A stretch of DNA of 7,046 nucleotides, taken from an uncultured Flavobacteriales bacterium (GTDB lineage Bacteria; Bacteroidota; Bacteroidia; Flavobacteriales; Weeksellaceae). Below are positions 1 through 5,855 of the stretch, in pieces (position 1 is the first letter of the stretch; every line of letters starts with the position of its first letter). Position numbers and translations under genes: made by a program. The notes under the pieces are model-generated. The model worked only from the letters and a program-made list of their open reading frames with translations. It was not told the DNA's origin and searched no databases. The stretch is from positions 1 through 7,046 of the forward strand of contig CALJKL010000013.1 of NCBI GenBank assembly GCA_937973555.1. The letters run 5' to 3'.

Positions 1-114
1 ACCCTTTTCTATGAAATCATAGAAAGACATGGCGCACAGAGTTTTGGAGCCGGAAATTTCAAGGCGTTATTTGAAGCATTGGAAAGAGAACAAGCTAAAA
101 GAGGAAATTTGTAA
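1..114 (+). CDS. hpd: 4-hydroxyphenylpyruvate dioxygenase, C-terminal fragment
   Basis: This is the 3' end of a gene cut by the left edge of the window; 37 codons in frame 1 run to a TAA at 112-114. The enzyme converts 4-hydroxyphenylpyruvate and O2 to homogentisate and CO2, the second step of tyrosine breakdown, in the cytoplasm with a non-haem Fe(II). The visible peptide begins TLFYEIIERHG and ends EREQAKRGNL, which is the characteristic C-terminus of the family. The Glu encoded at 13-15 (in FYEIIER) lies 32 residues from the C-terminus, which is where the third iron ligand falls in the Streptomyces enzyme. The GAGNFKALFEALE stretch is the C-terminal helix that closes over the active site. 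The gene sits 22 bases before fumarylacetoacetase, so the two are probably co-transcribed. The truncation is caused by the window edge, and nothing suggests a pseudogene. Identity is recognised from memory of the family. Confidence 0.93.
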   Translation, partial: TLFYEIIERHGAQSFGAGNFKALFEALEREQAKRGNL

Positions 115-136
115 ATTTGAAATCTAATCTATTTTA

Positions 137-1384
137 ATGAAATCTTTTATTGATTATCCTGAAACTTCAGACTTTTCTATTTATAATATTCCTTTTGGGG
201 TAGCCGTTTTTGGGCAAGAACACATTGCGTGCGCCACCCGTATTGGTGATAAGGTTATCGACTTATCTGCTTTATATGAACATGGCTATTTTGATGAAAT
301 CCGTGGCTTGGAAGAAAATGTTTTTGAAGGATACACCCTCAATGAGTTTATAGAACTCGGTAAACCAATAACGAATGCTGTAAGACAAAAAATTCAGGAA
401 CTGCTTTTGGAAGGATCTACCCTTTCACAGGATAAAGAAAATTATGATGAAATTTTCTATTCTAAAGATGAAGTGGAAATGCTAATGCCGGTTCACATTC
501 CCAATTACACAGATTTTTACAGCAGCATAGAACACGCCTCCAATGTGGGCAAAATGTTCCGCGATCCTGCCAACGCATTGCTTCCCAACTGGAGACATTT
601 GCCGGTGGGATACCATGGAAGAGCCTCATCCATTGTGGTTTCTGGGGTAGACATTCACCGTCCGAAAGGACAAATGAAGCCTGCAGATGTGGACAAACCT
701 GTTTTTGGACCTTCTAAACAGTTGGATTTCGAATTGGAAATGGCATTTATCGTCAATAAAAACACAGAATTAGGGGAAAGCATTTCTACTGCCGAAGCAG
801 AAGATGCCATTTTCGGAATGGTGCTTTTCAACGACTGGAGTGCAAGAGACATCCAAAGCTGGGAGTATGTTCCACTAGGGCCTTTCCTTGGGAAAAATTT
901 CGGAAGCTCCATCTCTCCTTGGGTAGTTACCTTGGAAGCATTAGAGCCTTTCCGCATTCCTTCCCCAAAACAGGAACCTGAGGTTTTGGATTATCTTAAA
1001 TTTGAAGGAAATAAAAATTTCGACATCCAATTAGAAGTTTACCTACAACCAGAAAACGGCGAAGAAAACCTGATTTCCAAAAGCAATTATAAATTCATGT
1101 ATTGGAATATGGCCCAGCAATTGGCTCACCACACCATCAACGGTTGTAATGTGGAAGTGGGCGATCTATATGCTAGCGGCACCATTTCCGGAAGCGAAAA
1201 ATCTTCTTTCGGTTCTATGCTGGAATTGACATGGAGAGGAACCGAACCATTGAAATTATCTAACGGTATGGAAAGAAAATTCATAGAAGACAACGATACC
1301 ATCATCATGAAAGGCTTTTCAGAAAAAGACGGCGTAAGAGTGGGCTTCGGAGAAGTGCGCGGGAAAATTCTTCCTGCCAAATAA
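137..1384 (+). CDS. fahA: fumarylacetoacetase
   Basis: The product hydrolyses 4-fumarylacetoacetate to fumarate and acetoacetate, the last step of tyrosine and phenylalanine catabolism, in the cytoplasm. At 415 residues it is full length. An N-terminal SH3-like domain (about 17-118) precedes the catalytic FAH domain (about 122-413). The active-site residues known from mouse FAH are present, most at identical numbers: metal ligands Asp126, Glu199, Glu201 and Asp233; catalytic His133 in YTDFYSSIEHA; Arg237 and Gln240 in NDWSARDIQ; Lys253; Thr349 in ASGTISGSE; and Glu363 in LELTW. PNWRHLPVGYHGRASS is a further family signature. The ATG at 137 starts 22 bases after the hpd stop, with only AT-rich sequence before it and no Shine-Dalgarno site, as is usual in Bacteroidota. 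No terminator or promoter separates it from its neighbours, so an hpd-fahA-flavin reductase operon is inferred. Its GC content is the highest in the window: four hand-counted 60-base lines gave 113/240. Confidence 0.97.
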   Translation: MKSFIDYPETSDFSIYNIPFGVAVFGQEHIACATRIGDKVIDLSALYEHGYFDEIRGLEENVFEGYTLNEFIELGKPITNAVRQKIQELLLEGSTLSQDKENYDEIFYSKDEVEMLMPVHIPNYTDFYSSIEHASNVGKMFRDPANALLPNWRHLPVGYHGRASSIVVSGVDIHRPKGQMKPADVDKPVFGPSKQLDFELEMAFIVNKNTELGESISTAEAEDAIFGMVLFNDWSARDIQSWEYVPLGPFLGKNFGSSISPWVVTLEALEPFRIPSPKQEPEVLDYLKFEGNKNFDIQLEVYLQPENGEENLISKSNYKFMYWNMAQQLAHHTINGCNVEVGDLYASGTISGSEKSSFGSMLELTWRGTEPLKLSNGMERKFIEDNDTIIMKGFSEKDGVRVGFGEVRGKILPAK

Positions 1385-1405
1385 CAACTTAACGTTTAAT
1401 AAAAA

Positions 1406-2227
1406 ATGAAACAAATATTTCCAAAAGACCTTTCTCCCATGCAATTACAGAATGTTTTGCAACATGCAGTAGCACCAAGACCTATTGCTTTGGCTTCTAC
1501 CATCAATAAAAATGGGGAGATTAATCTTTCGCCTTTTAGTTTTTTTAATCTTTTCAGTTCTAATCCGCCGATTCTTATTTTTTCTCCGGCAAGAAGAGTC
1601 CGAGACAATTCTACCAAACACTCACTTCAGAATGTCTTTGAAGTTCCGGAAGTGGTGATTGGTAATGTTAATTTTGACATGGTTCAACAAATATCTCTTT
1701 CCAGTACTGAATATGAGCAAGGCGTAAATGAATTTCAAAAATCAGGATTGACCATGAAACCTGCCGACATGGTAAAACCACCTCTTATTGCTGAATCTCC
1801 TGTAAATTTTGAATGTAAGGTTATTGAGGTAAAACCATTAGGAGAAGAAGGTGGTGCCGGGAATCTGGTGATTTGTGAAGTGATGAAGATTCATATTCGG
1901 GAAGAGTTTCTGGATGCTGAAGGAAATTTGGACCAGAAAAAACTGAATCTGGTTTCACGATTGGGTGGAAACTGGTACGGAAAAACTTCACCAGAGACGC
2001 TCTTTGAAGTTCCTAAACCGTTGCTAAAAAAAGGCATCGGCTATGACCTTTTACCTTCTGAAATTAAAAACAGTAATATCTTTACCGGAAATGATTTGGG
2101 TATGTTGGCCAATGTAGAATATTTGCCGGAAGGAACTTTCACAACAGACGAAACCAAACATAAAGCGGCTCAAAAATCCCTTTCTGAAAATAAAATTGAG
2201 AAAGCATGGGAGATTCTGAAATCGTAA
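1406..2227 (+). CDS. flavin reductase family protein (FMN-binding split barrel)
   Basis: This 273-residue protein resembles the flavin reductase-like family, whose members bind FMN in a split beta-barrel and commonly reduce flavin with NAD(P)H for a partner monooxygenase. Visible features are RPIALAST (25-32), where the first barrel strand begins, LSPFSFFNLFSSNPPIL (41-57), a RRVRDNST segment (63-70) where relatives often carry a phosphate-contacting Lys-Asp-Thr, YEQGVNEFQKSGLT (103-116), SPVNFECKV (131-139) and RLGGNWYGK (185-193). Residues from about 195 onward form an extension beyond the core domain. There is no signal peptide or membrane segment, so it is probably cytoplasmic. The ATG lies 21 bases after the fahA stop with no promoter between, so it is probably the last gene of the tyrosine operon. 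No oxygenase that would need reduced flavin is visible here: Hpd uses iron and FahA is a hydrolase. Its substrate and its role in the pathway are therefore unknown. Family assignment is fairly sure, function is not. Confidence 0.85.
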   Translation: MKQIFPKDLSPMQLQNVLQHAVAPRPIALASTINKNGEINLSPFSFFNLFSSNPPILIFSPARRVRDNSTKHSLQNVFEVPEVVIGNVNFDMVQQISLSSTEYEQGVNEFQKSGLTMKPADMVKPPLIAESPVNFECKVIEVKPLGEEGGAGNLVICEVMKIHIREEFLDAEGNLDQKKLNLVSRLGGNWYGKTSPETLFEVPKPLLKKGIGYDLLPSEIKNSNIFTGNDLGMLANVEYLPEGTFTTDETKHKAAQKSLSENKIEKAWEILKS

Positions 2228-2241
2228 TTCTTTTTTAAACC

Positions 2242-2265
2242 GCACAAATTTCTGTATGTTTGTGC
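2242..2265. repeat. inverted repeat overlapping symporter promoter
   Basis: Perfect 7-base arms GCACAAA (2242-2248) and TTTGTGC (2259-2265) are separated by 10 bases. The right arm overlaps the -7 box of the candidate promoter for the symporter gene, which is a place where a dimeric repressor could bind. It is unlikely to be a terminator for the tyrosine operon because no T-tract follows the right arm. A 7-base repeat this close can also occur by chance, and part of the right arm is required by the promoter consensus. Confidence 0.4.
2255..2262 (+). promoter_or_regulatory. candidate Bacteroidota -7 promoter element for symporter
   Basis: TATGTTTG matches the Bacteroidota sigma-A -7 consensus TAnnTTTG at every fixed position. 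It lies 22 bases before the symporter ATG and would give a start of transcription near 2267-2270 and a short leader of about 15-18 bases. There is no TTG at the expected -33 distance, only a T-run at about 2231-2236, so strength is uncertain. It would let the symporter be transcribed separately from the tyrosine operon. Confidence 0.55.
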
Positions 2266-2284
2266 AACTTAAAAATTAAGAGGA

Positions 2285-3844
2285 ATGGATTCAGCAAAAT
2301 TGTTGCTTATTTTTGTTTTTGTATATTTTATTGGACTGTTGGTGATTTCTTATTTTACCAGCAGAAATTCTGACAACCAATCATTCTTTATCGGAAATAA
2401 AAAAAGCAAATGGTGGCTGGTAGCTTTCGGGATGATAGGCACCAGTCTTAGTGGTGTAACCTTCATTTCTGTACCAGGAACAGTGGGCAAAATGACTGCC
2501 GGAAATTATCCATTTGGCGGCTTTGAATATTACATGATGGTTATCGGTTTCTTTATCGGGTATTTCATCGTGGCAGCTATTCTTCTTCCTCTTTATTACC
2601 GCATGAACCTCACTTCTATTTATACTTATTTAGGAAAAAGATTCAATGTGGAAGCGCATAAAATTGGCTCTTTATTTTTCATTATTTCAAGAGCTATTGG
2701 TGCTACTGCAAGGCTATATTTAGTGGTAAATGTATTGCAGATTTTCTTGCTGGAAGGACTGGGAATCCCTTTTTGGGCAACGGCTTTGGTGATCTTATCC
2801 ATGGTATTGCTCTACACCTTTGAAGGCGGTGTAAAAACCATTGTCATTACAGACACTTTACAGACTTCTTTTATGATTATCAGCCTTTTGGGTTGCATTA
2901 TCTACATTCTGTCTCATCTTCATATTTCTGTTCCGGAAGCTTATCAAATGCTTTCTTCAAAACAATATACCCATTTTATTAACACTGATATTAATTCCAA
3001 AACATTCTTTCTAAAAACCATTTTAGGAGGTATGTTCATTACCATTGCCATGACGGGGCTGGACCAGGAAATGATGCAGAAAAACATCTCTGTAGACAAC
3101 CTGCAAAATTCTAAGAAGAACATGCTCACCTTTGCCGGGACGCTGCTTTTGGTAAACTTGGCATTCTTATTTTTGGGAGGTCTTCTTTATCTTTTTGCCA
3201 TGCAAAACGGTGCAGAGTATTCTCAATTGATTGATATGGTAAATGGAAAAGAAAATATTACCAATATTTTCGGCTTCAAAGACGCTACAGGAAACATCAA
3301 AAACATAATGGGAGACGATCTTTTCCCGGCGCTTTCCTTACAAGGATATTTCCCAATTTTCATTTCGGTTATTTTCATTATTGGGCTCACCTCTGCCCTC
3401 TTCCCTTCTGCTGATGGGGCTTTAACTGCTGTCACAAGCTCGTATTGCGTAGATTTATTGAACCTAAATGAAGATGAAACCAAAACCGAAAAACAAAAGA
3501 AAAGCCTCAGAATGAGAGTTCATCTTACCTTTACGGTAATTTTCTTTGTGTTGATTATGATTTTCAAAGCATTGAATGACAAATCTATTGTCTATCTCAT
3601 CATGGAAATTGCCGGTTATACTTACGGACCATTATTGGGTTTGTTTGCTTTCGGGATTTTCACCAAACATCATATTTCAAAAAAATATGCTATTCTTGTT
3701 GTTACCATTTTAGCCCCTGTAATTACTTATATTATCAATAATTTGGTAACCAATTATTCTGACTATAAAATAGGAGTAGAGCTTATTATTTTGAACGGTT
3801 TGATTACCTTTTTGGGACTTTGGTTGGTAAAGGACAAAAAATAA
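2285..3844 (+). CDS. sodium:solute symporter family transporter
   Basis: This 519-residue polytopic inner-membrane protein belongs to the sodium:solute symporter (SSS) family, which couples Na+ entry to uptake of sugars, amino acids, carboxylates or similar solutes. About 13 hydrophobic segments can be read, near residues 5-24, 43-66, 80-104, 126-150, 163-178, 189-210, 243-258, 281-306, 354-374, 411-429, 434-458, 467-488 and 496-514. Family-typical stretches include FGMIGTSLSGVTFISVPG (48-65) in the first core helices, GLDQEMMQ (258-265), and FPSADGALTAVTSSYCVD (373-390), where Ser/Thr residues of the Na2 site normally lie. The loop at 307-350 is long and probably periplasmic; the charged stretch at 394-411 is probably cytoplasmic. 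The ATG at 2285 directly abuts AAGAGGA, which is too close to act as a normal ribosome binding site. The substrate cannot be told from sequence. It follows the tyrosine genes by 57 bases but has its own candidate promoter, so a link with tyrosine catabolism is possible but unproven. Confidence 0.93.
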   Translation: MDSAKLLLIFVFVYFIGLLVISYFTSRNSDNQSFFIGNKKSKWWLVAFGMIGTSLSGVTFISVPGTVGKMTAGNYPFGGFEYYMMVIGFFIGYFIVAAILLPLYYRMNLTSIYTYLGKRFNVEAHKIGSLFFIISRAIGATARLYLVVNVLQIFLLEGLGIPFWATALVILSMVLLYTFEGGVKTIVITDTLQTSFMIISLLGCIIYILSHLHISVPEAYQMLSSKQYTHFINTDINSKTFFLKTILGGMFITIAMTGLDQEMMQKNISVDNLQNSKKNMLTFAGTLLLVNLAFLFLGGLLYLFAMQNGAEYSQLIDMVNGKENITNIFGFKDATGNIKNIMGDDLFPALSLQGYFPIFISVIFIIGLTSALFPSADGALTAVTSSYCVDLLNLNEDETKTEKQKKSLRMRVHLTFTVIFFVLIMIFKALNDKSIVYLIMEIAGYTYGPLLGLFAFGIFTKHHISKKYAILVVTILAPVITYIINNLVTNYSDYKIGVELIILNGLITFLGLWLVKDKK

Positions 3845-3890
3845 TTTGTATTGAAGCATTTTAGTTTTTAAAATTTAATATTTAATACTC

Positions 3891-3909
3891 ATTTTTACGG
3901 CTTAAAAAT
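3891..3909. repeat. AT-rich inverted repeat before transketolase promoter
   Basis: Arms ATTTTTA (3891-3897) and TAAAAAT (3903-3909) are perfect complements around the 5-base spacer CGGCT. The repeat fills the -33 to -7 interval of the transketolase promoter, so it could be an operator. As RNA it would be a weak all-A:U hairpin followed by TCTTATTTTTG, so a feeble terminator for the symporter is an alternative. In such AT-rich DNA, chance is also plausible. Confidence 0.35.
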
Positions 3910-3911
3910 CT

Positions 3912-3919
3912 TATTTTTG
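3912..3919 (+). promoter_or_regulatory. Bacteroidota -7 promoter element for transketolase operon
   Basis: TATTTTTG fits the TAnnTTTG consensus at every fixed position and is followed by CATAC, where transcription would begin near 3924-3926. That leaves a leader of about 15-17 bases before the ATG at 3941. No TTG is present at the -33 distance; a T-run at 3892-3896 lies about there. The element overlaps the TTG at 3917, which rules against that codon as the translation start. Confidence 0.65.
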
Positions 3920-3940
3920 CATACTTCTAAATCCAAGTTA

Positions 3941-4792
3941 ATGAGCAAATCAACAGATGAGTTAAAATCACTCACCACACAAATCAGAAGAGACATTTTG
4001 AGAATGGTTCATGCCGTAAATTCAGGACATCCTGGTGGCAGTTTGGGCTGTGTAGAATATTTCACGGCACTTTATGGAAAGGTTATGAACTATAAATTTC
4101 CTTTTTCTATGGAAGCCAAAGGAGAAGATGTTTTTTATCTTTCAAATGGGCATATTTCTCCGGTATTTTATAGTACATTGGCCAGATTTGGTTTTTTCCC
4201 AGTAGAAGAACTTTCTACTTTCAGAAAATTAAATTCCAGATTACAAGGACACCCTACTACCCACGAACACTTAGAAGGAGTAAGAATGAGTTCAGGGTCT
4301 CTGGGACAAGGCCTTTCTGTAGGAATAGGTACTGCTTTGGCAAAAAAATTAGATGGTGATACATCTTTGGTATATACGCTTCATGGTGATGGAGAACTGC
4401 AGGAAGGACAAATATGGGAAGGATTAATGTTTGCTGCTGCCAAAAAGGTAGACAATCTTATTGCAACTATAGATTACAACGGCCAACAAATAGATGGAAG
4501 TACAGAACACGTACTTTCTTTAGGAAATCTTCACGCAAAACTAGAAGCTTTCGGTTGGGAAGTTTTAGAAGAAAAAAATGGAAACGATTTAGAAGCTGTA
4601 ATTGCAGTTTTAGAGCATGCAAAATCTAAAACAGGAAATGGTAAACCTATTGCCATCATTCTTCATACGGAAATGGGAAATGGAGTAGATTTCATGATGG
4701 GCACCCACGCATGGCACGGAAAAGCGCCTAATAACGATCAACTAGACAGCGCGCTTAATCAGCTGTATATAGAAACCGTTTCAGATTATTAA
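3941..4792 (+). CDS. transketolase, N-terminal subunit
   Basis: This 283-residue protein is the thiamine diphosphate pyrophosphate-binding half of a split transketolase, which moves two-carbon ketol units between sugar phosphates in the non-oxidative pentose phosphate pathway. Visible motifs are SGHPGGSLG (28-36), SNGHISPVFY (68-77), QGHP (102-105), the SSGSLGQGLSVGIG stretch (117-130), and the ThDP/Mg motif, which begins GDGELQEG (149-156) and ends at Asn180 in DYNGQQIDG; Asp150 and Asn180 are the expected metal ligands. HAWHGKAP (256-263) ends the domain. An in-frame TTG start at 3917 would add eight residues but lies inside the -7 promoter box, so the ATG at 3941 is preferred. The partner subunit begins 21 bases after the TAA. 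The protein ends where the first domain of one-piece transketolases ends, so this is a natural split and shows no sign of a frameshift. The related first halves of DXP synthase and similar enzymes are less likely given the SGHPGGSLG and HGK context. Confidence 0.94.
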   Translation: MSKSTDELKSLTTQIRRDILRMVHAVNSGHPGGSLGCVEYFTALYGKVMNYKFPFSMEAKGEDVFYLSNGHISPVFYSTLARFGFFPVEELSTFRKLNSRLQGHPTTHEHLEGVRMSSGSLGQGLSVGIGTALAKKLDGDTSLVYTLHGDGELQEGQIWEGLMFAAAKKVDNLIATIDYNGQQIDGSTEHVLSLGNLHAKLEAFGWEVLEEKNGNDLEAVIAVLEHAKSKTGNGKPIAIILHTEMGNGVDFMMGTHAWHGKAPNNDQLDSALNQLYIETVSDY

Positions 4793-4813
4793 TTCTTCAA
4801 AAAAACATTTAAA

Positions 4814-5761
4814 ATGAAATTTCAGATCCTGGATAATAAAGATACTAGAAGCGGCTTTGGTGCCGGATTAGCGGAATTGGCAGATAAAAACCCAAATGTG
4901 GTAGCCCTTTGCGCAGACCTTATCGGTTCCCTTAAAATGGAAAAATTCATAGAAAAAGCACCTGAAAGATTTGTACAGACCGGTATTGCAGAAGCCAACA
5001 TGATGGGAATCGCAGCCGGATTGGCAACAGCGGGTAAAATTCCTTTTGCAGGAACTTTTGCCAACTTTGCTACTTCTAGAGTTTTAGATCAGATAAGACA
5101 ATCTATAGCTTATTCTAATAAAAATGTAAAGATTGCAGCGTCGCATGCAGGATTAACTTTAGGAGAAGATGGTGCTACTCACCAAGTATTAGAAGATATA
5201 GGTCAAATGAAGATGCTTCCGGGCATGGTAGTAATAAACCCTTGTGATTATAACCAGACTAAACAAGCTACATTGGCAGCTGCTGAATATGAAGGACCTG
5301 TATATTTACGTTTCGGAAGACCGGTAGTTCCGGTTTTTATTCCTGAAAACATGCCTTTCGAAATTGGTAAAGGAATTCTATTGCAAGAAGGAACAGATGT
5401 TACGATAGTAGCAACGGGTCACTTGGTTTGGGAATCACTTTTGGCTGCTGAAGAATTAGAGAAAGAAGGCATTTCCTGTGAAGTGATTAACATTCATACC
5501 ATTAAGCCTTTGGATGAAGAAATTATCCTAAAGTCTGTAGCAAAAACAGGAAAAATTGTTACCGCAGAAGAGCATAATTATCTTGGAGGTTTAGGAGAAT
5601 CTGTAGCCGGTTTATTGGCCAGAAAAAGACCTACCCCTCAGGAATTTGTTGCGGTAAATGACACATTCGGAGAAAGTGGAACCCCTACAGAATTGATGAA
5701 AAAATACGAAATAGATTCTGTGGCTGTAGTAAAAGCCGTAAAAAGGATTTTGACAAGATAA
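4814..5761 (+). CDS. transketolase, C-terminal subunit
   Basis: This 315-residue protein carries the pyrimidine-binding domain (about 4-175) and the C-terminal domain (about 190-312) of transketolase, and should form the active enzyme with the subunit encoded immediately upstream. Key features are DTRSGFGAGL (10-19), GIAEANMMGIAAGLA (58-72) with Glu60 as the conserved glutamate that activates the thiamine ring, SHAGLTLGEDGATHQ (110-124), YLRFGRP (164-170), which includes a probable phosphate-contacting arginine, and AEEHNYLGGLGESVA (251-265) in the C-terminal domain. Each subunit is complete and together they total 598 residues, somewhat short of the 660 or so of one-piece bacterial enzymes, as is usual for the split form. 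The ATG lies 21 bases after the upstream stop with no promoter between, so the two are co-transcribed. A strong terminator follows 19 bases after the stop. Both proteins are predicted to be cytoplasmic. Confidence 0.94.
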   Translation: MKFQILDNKDTRSGFGAGLAELADKNPNVVALCADLIGSLKMEKFIEKAPERFVQTGIAEANMMGIAAGLATAGKIPFAGTFANFATSRVLDQIRQSIAYSNKNVKIAASHAGLTLGEDGATHQVLEDIGQMKMLPGMVVINPCDYNQTKQATLAAAEYEGPVYLRFGRPVVPVFIPENMPFEIGKGILLQEGTDVTIVATGHLVWESLLAAEELEKEGISCEVINIHTIKPLDEEIILKSVAKTGKIVTAEEHNYLGGLGESVAGLLARKRPTPQEFVAVNDTFGESGTPTELMKKYEIDSVAVVKAVKRILTR

Positions 5762-5780
5762 TTTTTAGGGATATATAATA

Positions 5781-5816
5781 AAAAAAATCGGTGGAAGAAT
5801 TTTCATCGATTTTTTT
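5781..5816 (+). terminator. Rho-independent terminator of the transketolase operon
   Basis: Bases 5781-5796 pair with 5801-5816 around a GAAT loop. The outer ten pairs (AAAAAAATCG with CGATTTTTTT) are perfect Watson-Crick, and the inner six include two G:U pairs (5791:5806 and 5794:5803). The T-run at 5810-5816, followed by ATTT, is the termination tract. It sits 19 bases after the stop of the C-terminal subunit. The A-run on the left arm would supply a T-tract on the other strand, so the structure could work in both directions, although no minus-strand gene needs it here. Confidence 0.9.
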
Positions 5817-5855
5817 ATTTAACTTAGTTTTTTAATAATAACCATATTAAATTAC

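Noticed and set aside
655..957. Minus-strand open frame of 100 codons inside fahA
   Set aside because: It lies wholly within a gene with all catalytic residues conserved, has no recognisable domain and no promoter or spacing signal. It is a shadow of the sense codon usage.
1126..1617. Two minus-strand open frames across the fahA end and flavin reductase start
   Set aside because: They oppose well-supported genes, show no known motif, and their composition follows from the sense strand.
2242..2265. Terminator for the tyrosine operon
   Set aside because: The 7-pair stem has a 10-base loop and no T-tract after it; the T-run lies before the hairpin instead.
2944..3483. Minus-strand open frames inside the symporter gene
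   Set aside because: They are antisense to membrane-segment codons and lack conserved motifs or promoters.
4414..4629. Plus-strand open frame of 71 codons inside the transketolase N-subunit gene
   Set aside because: It overlaps the conserved ThDP-binding region in another frame, and its product is rich in Arg, Lys and Cys with no domain-like pattern.
4790..4813. Frameshift or nonsense mutation splitting a one-piece transketolase
   Set aside because: The split falls at the natural domain boundary, the second gene has its own ATG and a typical N-terminus, and both halves match the known two-subunit form.
4822..5064. Minus-strand open frame inside the transketolase C-subunit gene
   Set aside because: It is antisense to the conserved catalytic region of a well-supported gene and has no start signal or recognisable domain.
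5817..5855. Promoter for the last gene
   Set aside because: The nearest candidate, TAGTTTTT at 5825-5832, lacks the final G of TAnnTTTG and has no convincing -33 element. A promoter must exist after the terminator, but I cannot place it.
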